DNA of 64,000 nt, taken from the NCBI GenBank assembly GCA_019637555.1, contig JAHBVK010000013.1:1-64000 (forward strand), given 5' to 3'. The translations under genes and the position numbers were made by a program. Positions 8,422-16,971 of the stretch are shown in pieces. The DNA is from Anaerolineae bacterium. GTDB taxonomy: Bacteria; Chloroflexota; Anaerolineae; Aggregatilineales; UBA2796. The notes under the pieces were generated by a model. It worked only from the letters and a program-made list of their open reading frames with translations, was not told the origin of the DNA and searched no databases. How positions within the stretch are numbered: position 1 is the stretch's first letter; each line of letters opens with the position of its first letter.

Positions 8422-9324
8422 CGCCTCGAACATCTGCGGCGTGAAAGTCTCGTTCACCTGTGGATCGGCAGTGGAGGCAACCAGCGTACGTAAGTCGTTG
8501 AGGCATTGCTGCGCTGATTCGAGTTGACCACTGATCAGATACAACTGCGCTAAACCAAGCAAAACATCTGCTTGACCGAAAACATGCCCGGTTTGCTCGT
8601 AGATCGTCCACGCCTGTTGCAAGTGCTGTTCTGCTGGCTGATACTGTTGTGCCGCGCCGTAGACATCTGCTAGACCAAGCAGTGCCGCTGCTTGCTGGCG
8701 AGGTTCTCCTATTTCGTAAGCTCTATGAAAACTAGCGACTGCCGCGTCCGGCTTGTTGAGCAAGCGCTGCGCTATGCCCAATTGATGCAGCGCTTCTGAC
8801 AATAATGGCGTATTGTTGTGCTGCTCATAGATGGAGAGCGCCTGCGCGAAGGCAGCCTCTGCACGCCCGATGTGCCCTTGAGCGAGTGAAACCCGTCCAC
8901 AGTTCATCAACGCTTCGGCAGCAGCGGTTGGTGTGCCGAAGCGGGCGGAATTGGTCACACGCAACTGAGCGCGGAAACTGGTCGAGGTCGCGGGCGAATC
9001 TAGCACACGGACAACGTAACCCTCAATTATGGACTGTTGTTCGGGAGTTGGTTGGCGCAACCGAAGCAACGCACGGAGATGAATTTCGACCAGCGAACTG
9101 ATGCCCAAGCGTAAGGCTGATTCTAACCTCAGGGCTTCAAACTCGAAATTGTATTCATCGGGGAGGTCGTGAGCACGAAATTGGCGTAATGCAGCAGCAA
9201 TAAACCAGCGTTCATCTGTATCCAACGCGGCTTGCCACTGCTCGTGTATATTCGCCCACTCCTTGCGGCGGATCATCGCGCCTATGGAGTCAACGATAGC
9301 TCGTTCCCGCAAGCGTTCAGTCAT
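8392..9324 (-). CDS. Tetratricopeptide-repeat protein
   Basis: 310 residues of mostly helical repeats. TPR units are clear from about residue 125 onward (EALMNCGRVSLAQGHIGRAEAAFAQAL, ALHQLGIAQRL, AALLGLADVYGAAQQYQPAEQHL, DVLLGLAQLYLISGQLESAQQCL). It has no signal peptide or membrane segment and no attached catalytic domain, so it is probably a cytoplasmic scaffold. It ends within the convergent SDR gene. The WXG100 gene lies 42 bases upstream in the same direction. Confidence 0.8.
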   Translation of the reverse strand: MTERLRERAIVDSIGAMIRRKEWANIHEQWQAALDTDERWFIAAALRQFRAHDLPDEYNFEFEALRLESALRLGISSLVEIHLRALLRLRQPTPEQQSIIEGYVVRVLDSPATSTSFRAQLRVTNSARFGTPTAAAEALMNCGRVSLAQGHIGRAEAAFAQALSIYEQHNNTPLLSEALHQLGIAQRLLNKPDAAVASFHRAYEIGEPRQQAAALLGLADVYGAAQQYQPAEQHLQQAWTIYEQTGHVFGQADVLLGLAQLYLISGQLESAQQCLNDLRTLVASTADPQVNETFTPQMFEALENRLGLAA

Positions 9325-9366
9325 CAGTTGTCCTTCAATTGACTTGAGGTGATGCGTTAACGACTG

Positions 9367-10335
9367 CTAACTTAGCGCCGCGATGCGTGCTTGCGCTGTC
9401 GTAACATCAGTATACGACCAGCTTTCGGGATTAGACAAATTGATGAAGGCGCGATAGCTCTGGATCGCCTGTTCGCGAAACCCTGCTTTGTCCAGTATTA
9501 GCGCTAATTCCATATAGCCATCGGGATCGTTGGGGTTGTTATAGATGGCGTGTAATACCGCTTGAAAGCGCGGATTCGCGGCGAGTTTAGCTTCGGGGCT
9601 ATCGCCAGCGGGAATTGCCAGCGGCGCGACGCCCGGCTCGACCATGACCACCTGCATCATAGCGGAGACCATCGGAGGCAGCTTGATGCCATGCGCTTGT
9701 AAGACTCCATCAATCTGTGCCCAGTTCGATCGGAATCCTGTGTTCAGCGTGGTGCTGGCGCCACCGCCGCCACCGCCGCCGGAACGAGCGCCTGCACCTG
9801 TTCCACTACCTGTGCCGCCAACGCCCGCACTAGCGCCACCAGCACCACCGAAGGTTAGTCCAGCACCACCGCCGAATCCCTGTGGATTGAGCGCCGCGAA
9901 GCCGCCGAACCCTGCTCCACCTGCGCCAGTGCTGCCGCCCTGCGAACCACCAGCAGAATCATTCATCTTGATTTCGTTAGAACCGCCACCAGCCGGAGTA
10001 CCCTGTGGCGCTGATTGGAAGTTCAGGTACGAGCCGCCGCCAGCACCAAAGAGTGGACGAATCGTCAGTTCCGCGTCATCAAATAGGTTGCCTACGATCT
10101 TGACACCCTTAGCGGTATCATCAAATTCATCGTTGAGGCGCTTCAAATGGCTGTAGACCACCGCCTCCACTTCATCATAAAAAGCATCCGCAGCTTCACC
10201 TAACCAACCGCCGGATTGGAGCGCACCGACTTGATGGCGAATTTGCCATAACGCGTCCTGCACGGATTCCGCGTGGCGTCGCAGCGTGCGCTCGACTTCT
10301 TGCAGCGAATCATATTCTACGCGGATACCTCTCAT
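9367..10335 (-). CDS. WXG100-type protein with Gly-rich linker and TPR-like tail
   Basis: 322 residues. The first ~95 residues form the helical hairpin of WXG100 proteins, with the turn GGWLGEAADAF in place of the usual W-x-G. A glycine-rich low-complexity linker follows (about residues 110-200, GGAGGASAG-like, with a run of Gly codons read as CCGCCA/CCGCCG on the plus strand). The last ~110 residues are helical and end in a TPR-like unit (NDPDGYMELALILDKAGFREQAIQSYRAF). WXG100 proteins are substrates or partners of type VII secretion, but no EssC/FtsK-type ATPase is visible nearby, and the size is three times that of a classic substrate. Confidence 0.75.
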   Translation of the reverse strand: MRGIRVEYDSLQEVERTLRRHAESVQDALWQIRHQVGALQSGGWLGEAADAFYDEVEAVVYSHLKRLNDEFDDTAKGVKIVGNLFDDAELTIRPLFGAGGGSYLNFQSAPQGTPAGGGSNEIKMNDSAGGSQGGSTGAGGAGFGGFAALNPQGFGGGAGLTFGGAGGASAGVGGTGSGTGAGARSGGGGGGGASTTLNTGFRSNWAQIDGVLQAHGIKLPPMVSAMMQVVMVEPGVAPLAIPAGDSPEAKLAANPRFQAVLHAIYNNPNDPDGYMELALILDKAGFREQAIQSYRAFINLSNPESWSYTDVTTAQARIAALS

Positions 10336-10405
10336 GACAATGGCTACCTGTTCCTGAACTTATCGGACGTGTACTTAGCTTGAACTGAGCATAACATAGA
10401 ACGAT

Positions 10406-13069
10406 CTAATGAATAGTTAAAGAAGCTGTAAAAACTAATCCATTTTCAGCACCTTCTCTATCTCCCTGTACTTCTCCCTGTACTTGTAGTCTCGTGAGGT
10501 CGGGATAACGGTACCAACCGACAAACACACGGTATAGTCCGGAAGGGAGATCAGAAGGAATGGGAATGGCGCTGACTTGCGCCCATCGCTGCGGTACTTG
10601 CCACGACGTTGTGGGGTAAGTCTGATCGCCCGGTACGGCATCGTACTGTGCCACTGGTTGACCGGACGAATCTACGATGTGGACGAAAAGGTGATAATCA
10701 TCCGCTAATTTTTCGGCTGCTGCCCATTCGGTGACTACGATCAGCGTGTCACCTGCTGACATTTGATCTGGCATCCGATAGCCAAGTAACGATACGCCTT
10801 CACTCAATTGCACAGGCAATTCATGAAAAACCAACTCTGGCGCGGTGGACTCGCCGTGCAGTTGCGTGATCCCGACGCTGACACAGTGATCGGGACGGGT
10901 GGGCTGGCAACTTGCCGGATCGTAGGTTGCTCCTGATAGCGTACACTGCGGCGCGATAGGGATGTAGGTGCAATCGTCCGGTGCAAGCAGTTGCAGGGTG
11001 TGGAAGCCAGCTTCAAGGTTCATCCAGGCATCAATTTGTTTACCCGGCGGATCAACTTGCCACGCTTGCTGCGGCTGTCCGTCAATTAATAGCTGAAGGC
11101 GACGTGATGTGAGCGCAGGCAGCGCCTCAAAACGCAAGTGGTAATCGGAGGAGGCTGGCGCGTATAGGTAAACATCCGCCTGTTGGCGCAACCATGTGAC
11201 GCTGTTGCCATCTAAGTTGCTGATTGAGTCGAAGCTGCCCGATAAACTGAGTATGACTGTTGAGGCAGGCTTGGCTTGTGCAGTTAGTTCGTAAACTGCC
11301 AAGCGATCATCGCTATAGGCGGGATCACCGAATAGCTGCTGCGCCCATGCGTTGATCACTGCCCAATTTTGTCCCAATAGTTCGCGGTGATAGACCACCA
11401 CGCGAATGCCATTGGCTGTCAACATTGATCGTACATCATCGGCAGTCATTACAGCCGCAACGTTCAGCATGTTGTCTGGCGCAACGAGTGCGTTCGAGAG
11501 CAGCGCCAGTTTTGCCGGATCAACGGGCGTACGGCGTGAAATGTAGCCAGCGATCAGCGGCTGCTGATGAGCAGTTTGCTGCCACAACGCCTGCTTTTGC
11601 GCCAATAGATCATCATAAGGGATATCGAACACTGCCCCTTGAATATCCCTTTGCGCGAGTTGGTAGAAATAATCGGGAATGGTGGCGTCGGTGGTGGGGA
11701 AGGGGAAGAATAGTTGATATTCCAGCACCACGAATAGCGTAATTGCCGCTGTGATCGCTGCTGAGACTGTATGCCGATTGAGGCGACGTAGTAGTTCGCT
11801 CAGTCCCATCGCCGCCAACACGCCAAGCGTTAGTCCCGTCGTAATATTAAAACGTCCCGGTGTCCGCGTCACACTGATGAAGGGCAGATTCTGAAAGAGC
11901 GCGTAAGGCAGCACGATCTGACTCTGGTAGTAAGCGGTCTGCTGGCTACCAAGCGTGTAGACGACAGGGCTGTCGTCCACTTTGAGGATCGGTCCGAGCG
12001 AAAAGAGCATACAGCCAAGCGTAATAACTAACCACAGCCGCGCCTCTCGACGTTTGATCACGGCGATCAACGCCAGCACTGTCGCTGCGATACCCAGATA
12101 TGCCGTGCCTTCCACCGAGTTTGTTCCTAACACGCTGCGTGAAAATTCCGGCGCGATAGAACTTGTCCAAGCAGTGAAAGGTGAGGGTGCGACGAAAGCC
12201 AGTAGATCGGCGCTGTACTGCACCCAACCTGCTTCCTGCAAATAGGCGGGGCGATTTGCCGCGAGGATATCTGCTGCCAACGGGATGTAGAAGGGAATAC
12301 AAAGGATCGCGCCGCCGAGCAGCATCAACGCCGTTTGGCGCAGCATTTTCCATGAGAGCAAGTCGCGGCGGAAAAGCAGCAGATACAGTCCACCGAACAG
12401 CAGCAGTGGCAGCAGCGAAAATACAGGGAAGGTGAAGTTGCCGAGCGCCATGATCAGCAGCGCCAGCGCCCCGATCAGCGCCGTGCGGATGCTGCCACGC
12501 CCGTTAATGATGCGGTAAAGGCACAGTGCCACAATGGGCAGCGCATAATTCGACAGTGGGTTAACGTGTCCGGCGGTCATATGCCCTTGTACCGCCGGAA
12601 AGATCATGAAGATTAAGCCGCCGAGCAGCGCCGGAAGTCTTTGATCTTCACCCGCCACTTCCAGACACAACCAGTATGCCGTCAGCCCGCCGAGAATGAT
12701 CTGGATCAGAAACCACAAATTGAAGGCGGCGACGGGATTGAAGATCACACCGAGCAGCGAAATCGGTAGGTAGATCAGCGGCTGCGCCCACTGCACAGCA
12801 CTAAAAAAGCCATCAGGATAGCCGAATAGACTCTGATAAAAAGGATTCAAACCATGCGTGACCGCGTACTTACCCCACCAGCCTAGCCGCGCGTACTCGA
12901 AACTATCGGTATAGCCAGCGCCAGCGATGTGCGTCCCTAACTGTGTGACCAGCGGATAGGTGACGAATAATGCTGCCACGAGGTAAACAATCAGCGGCAG
13001 CAGTAAGTTGTTTCTTAGCCCTCGATTCACGACGAGTTTCCCGATCCATACTCGAAATGTTGCGCTCAT
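10406..13069 (-). CDS. Large multi-spanning membrane protein, GT-C glycosyltransferase-like
   Basis: 887 residues. Roughly ten hydrophobic segments occupy residues 20-440, starting with LIVYLVAALFVTYPLV, followed by a loop with an acidic pair region (GYTDSFEYARLGWW) of the kind used by GT-C lipid-linked sugar transferases. The C-terminal ~430 residues are soluble and probably extracytoplasmic, with beta-rich segments. The family resembles the membrane proteins often annotated as 6-pyruvoyl-tetrahydropterin synthase-related or YfhO-like. Donor and acceptor are unknown. Gene lies 33 bases downstream of the second Doc gene. Confidence 0.65.
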   Translation of the reverse strand: MSATFRVWIGKLVVNRGLRNNLLLPLIVYLVAALFVTYPLVTQLGTHIAGAGYTDSFEYARLGWWGKYAVTHGLNPFYQSLFGYPDGFFSAVQWAQPLIYLPISLLGVIFNPVAAFNLWFLIQIILGGLTAYWLCLEVAGEDQRLPALLGGLIFMIFPAVQGHMTAGHVNPLSNYALPIVALCLYRIINGRGSIRTALIGALALLIMALGNFTFPVFSLLPLLLFGGLYLLLFRRDLLSWKMLRQTALMLLGGAILCIPFYIPLAADILAANRPAYLQEAGWVQYSADLLAFVAPSPFTAWTSSIAPEFSRSVLGTNSVEGTAYLGIAATVLALIAVIKRREARLWLVITLGCMLFSLGPILKVDDSPVVYTLGSQQTAYYQSQIVLPYALFQNLPFISVTRTPGRFNITTGLTLGVLAAMGLSELLRRLNRHTVSAAITAAITLFVVLEYQLFFPFPTTDATIPDYFYQLAQRDIQGAVFDIPYDDLLAQKQALWQQTAHQQPLIAGYISRRTPVDPAKLALLSNALVAPDNMLNVAAVMTADDVRSMLTANGIRVVVYHRELLGQNWAVINAWAQQLFGDPAYSDDRLAVYELTAQAKPASTVILSLSGSFDSISNLDGNSVTWLRQQADVYLYAPASSDYHLRFEALPALTSRRLQLLIDGQPQQAWQVDPPGKQIDAWMNLEAGFHTLQLLAPDDCTYIPIAPQCTLSGATYDPASCQPTRPDHCVSVGITQLHGESTAPELVFHELPVQLSEGVSLLGYRMPDQMSAGDTLIVVTEWAAAEKLADDYHLFVHIVDSSGQPVAQYDAVPGDQTYPTTSWQVPQRWAQVSAIPIPSDLPSGLYRVFVGWYRYPDLTRLQVQGEVQGDREGAENGLVFTASLTIH

Positions 13070-13102
13070 GGCGTTGAAGGTAGCGCAGATGCCACGGATT
13101 GC

Positions 13103-13558
13103 CTACGACTGATCTTCAGCGGATTCCTGCTTCCTGACGTACTGTTTCAGCCACTCCGCAATCTCTGGTACATCGTGCAGACCCTGAGCCACTTCGAGGA
13201 TATAGTCGTACTCCACTTTGGAGTTCCACGTAACTTCGTAGCCGTTCATTGCCAGAAATCTGGTCACTGCTTTGAGGGCTGTGCGCTTGTTGCCATCCAT
13301 GAACAGGTGATGATATGCCAGCGAGTGCATCAGCGCTGCCGCTTTGTCGATGATGGTCGGAAACTGCGGCTCACCGAAAAAGATGAGGAACGGACGACGG
13401 GCGGCGGAGTAAAGCAAATTAGCGTCGCGCACTAGCGTATCGCCACCCATCACCTCATCATTGATGTTGTAGAGATCGGAGGCGGAGAGGATGCGCACTA
13501 CATCAGAACCGCTGCTACCCTTATCGTTATCACTTTCGCTACCGTTGGGCGAGTTCAT
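13103..13558 (-). CDS. Fic/Doc-family toxin-like protein (second copy)
   Basis: 151 residues. The Fic core is present as HHLFMDGNKRTAL, matching the HxFx(D/N)GNKR motif that binds nucleotide and catalyses AMPylation in Fic proteins or phosphorylation in Doc. The start ATG at 13558 lies 20 bases inside the preceding Doc gene. Doc toxins phosphorylate EF-Tu; whether this copy does is unknown. It follows an antitoxin-like gene, a PIN toxin and another Doc, all in one direction with overlaps. Confidence 0.85.
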   Translation of the reverse strand: MNSPNGSESDNDKGSSGSDVVRILSASDLYNINDEVMGGDTLVRDANLLYSAARRPFLIFFGEPQFPTIIDKAAALMHSLAYHHLFMDGNKRTALKAVTRFLAMNGYEVTWNSKVEYDYILEVAQGLHDVPEIAEWLKQYVRKQESAEDQS

Positions 13559-14024
13559 TGAGCAACCACTGATGCTCCGTCATAATCCGGGCGATGTGCT
13601 GCATATCTTGATCGGCGTCCGCTTCCGGCTGCGGCGAGCAAGGCTGCGTAGGGAACCATGCCGCCAGCACATCAATGCTCTTGCGCCCCTCCGCCGCCTC
13701 GATGATCATAGGCAGCGCCTGTTCAGCGTCCCAGGTCACCTGTTCGCCGTTCACTTCTAGCATGAAGATGGCAGCGACGGCAGCGGTACGCTTGTTGCCG
13801 TCTGTAAAGGGATGATTGCGGGCAATAGAATGCAGCAGCGCGGCGGCTTTCTCTTTGATAGTGGGATAGGCATCGGTACCGAACGCACTTGCTGATGGGC
13901 GTGCCTGCGCTGCTTCCAGCAGTATCTGATCGCGAATTTCTTGCGTACCCGCGAGGATCTTCTCGTTGCGGACGACCACGCCGTTAATGTAGATCAGTTC
14001 GGAGAGCGTCAGATAGCGCGTCAT
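13539..14024 (-). CDS. Fic/Doc-family toxin-like protein (first copy)
   Basis: About 161 residues from the ATG at 14024, which overlaps the PIN gene stop as ATGA, so translation is coupled. The catalytic motif is NHPFTDGNKRTAA, the canonical death-on-curing form with His, Asp, Asn, Lys and Arg all in place. The N-terminus (RYLTLSELIYINGVVV) matches Doc proteins. A TTG six bases upstream is in frame but less likely. Only about a third of the residues are shared by eye with the following Doc copy, so the pair is not a recent duplication. Confidence 0.85.
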   Translation of the reverse strand: MTRYLTLSELIYINGVVVRNEKILAGTQEIRDQILLEAAQARPSASAFGTDAYPTIKEKAAALLHSIARNHPFTDGNKRTAAVAAIFMLEVNGEQVTWDAEQALPMIIEAAEGRKSIDVLAAWFPTQPCSPQPEADADQDMQHIARIMTEHQWLLNELAQR

Positions 14025-14449
14025 TTCCAATCCGCCAATGCTATCACAGAAGGGTAGGTTGAATTCACGGCTTTGACGAATTCCTCATCTGCCGTGACAT
14101 ATTTGCAGTGTTCACGCTGACCAAGCGCTAAGTAGAGCATGGCGTAGACACTCTGTTTGAACTTCACTGCCAATTGGTACGCCTCGTCAATGAGGTCATA
14201 GCTGGGATAGATCGTAACGTGCAACGCACGGAACGTGTCGAGGATCACCTGTCCATCTGCGGAAGCCAGTCTTTGCAGTTGATGCTTGCGCCACAGAATA
14301 TTCGCCATTTCGGCGTGGATCACGTCCGGCGCGATTAAGGCGATATGCCCAGTTTGATACTGACTAAGGATGATCCGGGCAAACACAGACTGCGGTTCGG
14401 TGACGAACCACTTAATGACCACACTGGTGTCAATCACAATGCTGCCCAT
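14021..14449 (-). CDS. PIN-domain ribonuclease toxin, VapC-like
   Basis: 142 residues, normal for VapC. The first acidic residue is in IVIDTSVVIKWF (Asp7), a second acid in VIHAEMANILW (Glu, about 46), and further acids near the C-terminus in YVTADEEFVKAV. These form the metal-binding active site of PIN RNases, which cleave tRNA or rRNA. The upstream 101-residue gene ends 3 bases before this start and is the likely antitoxin. Confidence 0.85.
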   Translation of the reverse strand: MGSIVIDTSVVIKWFVTEPQSVFARIILSQYQTGHIALIAPDVIHAEMANILWRKHQLQRLASADGQVILDTFRALHVTIYPSYDLIDEAYQLAVKFKQSVYAMLYLALGQREHCKYVTADEEFVKAVNSTYPSVIALADWK

Positions 14450-14452
14450 TGG

Positions 14453-14758
14453 TCAGCGCATCCTCTCCTGACGAATCAGGGTGGCACTGTCCGGCATCTC
14501 GCCATAGACGGTATACAGACGCTGGCGCATCGCATCGATCCGGCTGATCACTTCCTTGCGTTGAAACAGGGTCTCCTCAAGGTGCGTATACAGATCGTGC
14601 AGCGCATTAGGGGCAAGCGCGTCGAACATCGGATGATCAAACAGCATCATCAACAGCGGTGATTCGAGGAACTGTTCCACCGAGTTGAAGCCCAGACTCA
14701 ATGCTTTCTGATGTAAGCGGCTGTATAAAGGATCAGAGATGGTAATGGAACGGGTCAT
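14453..14758 (-). CDS. Ribbon-helix-helix antitoxin-like protein
   Basis: 101 residues. The N-terminus TRSITISDPLYSRLHQKA fits the strand and first helix of a ribbon-helix-helix DNA-binding domain, followed by GFNSVEQFLE as the second helix. The C-terminal half is helical and could wrap the PIN toxin. It is first in the RHH-PIN-Doc-Doc run and the only visible antitoxin for up to three toxins. Assignment rests on the N-terminal pattern and gene order. Confidence 0.65.
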   Translation of the reverse strand: MTRSITISDPLYSRLHQKALSLGFNSVEQFLESPLLMMLFDHPMFDALAPNALHDLYTHLEETLFQRKEVISRIDAMRQRLYTVYGEMPDSATLIRQERMR

Positions 14759-14842
14759 TGGTTTGAATACAGGACGGTAACGATGATCGACAGAGTACGC
14801 AATATTACCTCATCTGCGCGGAAGTGACCTATAATCGACCCT

Positions 14843-15583
14843 ATGCGAGACAAATATCCGATCCCTGAAGAGGACTACGAATACAGCGATTCCGAACATG
14901 AAGAGGAACTGCTGCCGGAGGAATTCCCGCCCGGCACAGTGATCCAACAGCCTTACGCCGATCTCTATGACGATGATGAAGAAGAGTATCCCTCACTGCC
15001 GCTGGATCCGATTGTGGCGCTGGTGGTGCTGATCATTGTCGCACTGTTGGGAGCAGGGGCGCTACGCCCTGATGTTCGCTTCACTATTCTATGGACAACC
15101 CTCGCCGTGATCGCCGTGATTGCCCTTCTGGTCGATGACATTGAAGTGGAGCGCCCACGACTACGCGATCTACTACTCGGTATTGGTTATGGCGCGATGA
15201 TCGGACTACCAATTCTGACAGTGGTATCAGCACAGCTCAAGTCGATCTCGTTGTCGTTATTTGGTGAAGGCAATCATGCCTTCGTCTTTCAGACCGTTAT
15301 GTTCACGATCCCGTTCGCGGAAACGCTGTTCTTCCGCGCCGTGTTTCAGGGAACGCGGGGGTTGCTGTTTGCGGCAGGTGGGGCAGCGCTATGGACAATC
15401 CTCTTGTTCTTCCCTGCCTTGAACATCCTACAATATCCGCTGGTGGCACTGGTGCTGGCGGTGGCGCTGGTGTTCGTCAATTTCGTGTACAGTTATCTGT
15501 GTGAACGCTTTGGTCTGTACGCGGCGTGGATGTGTCAAGTGACAATCAATATTGCGCTGCTTTTCCTATCTCGGCTGACTTGA
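14843..15583 (+). CDS. Membrane protein, divergent CPBP (CAAX protease-like) family
   Basis: 246 residues. An acidic N-terminal tail of about 55 residues (EEDYEYSDSEHEEE, DDDEEEY) precedes about six hydrophobic segments. The segment FAETLFFRAVFQG resembles motif 1 of CPBP-type membrane proteases (EExxxR), but the first Glu is Ala, and the place where a His would lie in the last helix reads CQVTIN. The protein may therefore lack protease activity. It is divergent from the antitoxin gene. Confidence 0.55.
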   Translation: MRDKYPIPEEDYEYSDSEHEEELLPEEFPPGTVIQQPYADLYDDDEEEYPSLPLDPIVALVVLIIVALLGAGALRPDVRFTILWTTLAVIAVIALLVDDIEVERPRLRDLLLGIGYGAMIGLPILTVVSAQLKSISLSLFGEGNHAFVFQTVMFTIPFAETLFFRAVFQGTRGLLFAAGGAALWTILLFFPALNILQYPLVALVLAVALVFVNFVYSYLCERFGLYAAWMCQVTINIALLFLSRLT

Positions 15584-15585
15584 CC

Positions 15586-16341
15586 TCAACGAACCGAAAT
15601 ATCCGCAACCAACATAATGCTGTATTCGGCGGTTAACAGATCAAAGCCCGTTAGTTCATCATCTTTACCGACGGAAACAATCATCCAGCGCTCGTTCATT
15701 TGCGGTAAGTAGCCGATCTGCCCCGACCACATGCCATCACCGATCAGTTTGACACGCGGCTGAAGTTCACCTTGCTCAACACCGTGAATCACCACTTTAG
15801 GGTAAAACATACCGGAAAGTTTGCGATATGCGACAGTAAATAAGAGATTGGGTGTGGCAACGACTGTGTAAAAGCGGCGCGATTTGTTGTTCACCGAATC
15901 GGTAATCGGCTGCTCCAATTTGAGTGCGGGCGGCTGCATCAGCTCCAGCGTAAACTTACCTGTACTTTTGCCCGTTCTACCACCGCGACGGGTGGCAACA
16001 ATCGAGTAATCGGCATCCGCTGGCAGTTCCAGAACCAGAAGCGCTTCTCCGAAAACCCCGAAAAATCGGGAAGTGTCGCCAATGACCTGCTGGTTGTTGA
16101 ACAGGACTTGCAGTACCGGATCACGCAAGCTATCGAAGCCTTCTTCTCCTGCCATACGCACGAGGATGACGTCTCCTTTTTGACCCGCGAAGCCATAGAC
16201 TGCTTCAAAAGTGGCTTCTGTCAGTTCTCCGCTGATCGTTGTACCGTAAGTTAAGGGGCGATCCTGCGCGCTGACAGGTTGGAGAAACGCCAGCGCAAGT
16301 ATAACGACTGCGAAGCAGTACCATCCGACTCGTTGCCGCAT
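15586..16341 (-). CDS. Exported beta-sandwich protein (PPC-like)
   Basis: 251 residues with a clear signal peptide ending PVSAQ. The mature part is beta-rich; GTTISGELTEATFEAVYGFAGQKGDVILVRM and the later YSIVATRRGG resemble the bacterial pre-peptidase C-terminal (PPC) domain that is common in exported Chloroflexota proteins. No catalytic domain is attached. The protein probably sits outside the membrane. Convergent with the CPBP-like gene, 2 bases apart. Confidence 0.6.
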   Translation of the reverse strand: MRQRVGWYCFAVVILALAFLQPVSAQDRPLTYGTTISGELTEATFEAVYGFAGQKGDVILVRMAGEEGFDSLRDPVLQVLFNNQQVIGDTSRFFGVFGEALLVLELPADADYSIVATRRGGRTGKSTGKFTLELMQPPALKLEQPITDSVNNKSRRFYTVVATPNLLFTVAYRKLSGMFYPKVVIHGVEQGELQPRVKLIGDGMWSGQIGYLPQMNERWMIVSVGKDDELTGFDLLTAEYSIMLVADISVR

Positions 16342-16430
16342 CTTTTCTACTCCGTGTTTCTCAGAGATGTCAGCACCAGTATATGGTTAGTGTGCATTTG
16401 GCGATCTATCAGTGCCGTATGTGGCGAGTA

Positions 16431-16949
16431 TCACCGCCTCAAATCGAGTTCCAGAAAGCGAACATACTGTTTCAACTCCGGTGACACGTCGAGATAAGGG
16501 TCGATACTCCGGAAGCCCAACGAACGATACAGTCCTAGTGCACTGTCCATAAAGCCGAGTGTGTCCAAGCGCATGGTACTGTAGCCAATCTTGCGTGCCT
16601 CATCGATCACGGCTTGCGCCAATCTCCTGCCGATCCCCGTACCACGAAAATCAGGACGAACAAACAGCGTCCGCATTTCGCATATGGAGTCGGAAAGTTT
16701 GCCTAAGGCGATCATACCAGCAGCGCGATCCTCGTTCAGCGCAATCAGCAGACGCCCGTATGGCGGCACGTTATCGCCGGGTATCTTCTTACGGACGTCG
16801 TCGTAACTGTGCTCTTCAAGCATGTCTGCAATATTCATTCCGGGGAACTTCTCAGGAATCGTAGCGATCATCCAGTCTACGTATTCTTTAGTTAATTGGA
16901 TAGCTTCCCGGGTATGCGTTTCAGACTCTGCCTGAATGATGTTGAACAT
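16431..16949 (-). CDS. GNAT-family N-acetyltransferase
   Basis: 172 residues, single GNAT domain. The acetyl-CoA loop is FVRPDFRGTGIGRRLAQAVI (R-G-T-G-I-G), and the C-terminal fold element is DSALGLYRSLGF. Substrate unknown. It lies 22 bases downstream of the PanE-like gene in the same direction and may be cotranscribed with it. Confidence 0.85.
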   Translation of the reverse strand: MFNIIQAESETHTREAIQLTKEYVDWMIATIPEKFPGMNIADMLEEHSYDDVRKKIPGDNVPPYGRLLIALNEDRAAGMIALGKLSDSICEMRTLFVRPDFRGTGIGRRLAQAVIDEARKIGYSTMRLDTLGFMDSALGLYRSLGFRSIDPYLDVSPELKQYVRFLELDLRR

Positions 16950-16971
16950 CGCTCTAACTCTCCCAAAAAGT

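Noticed and set aside
9644..10156. Proline-rich open frame opposite the WXG100 gene
   Set aside because: It is the reverse reading of the Gly-rich linker (GGN codons read as CCN) and has no SD.
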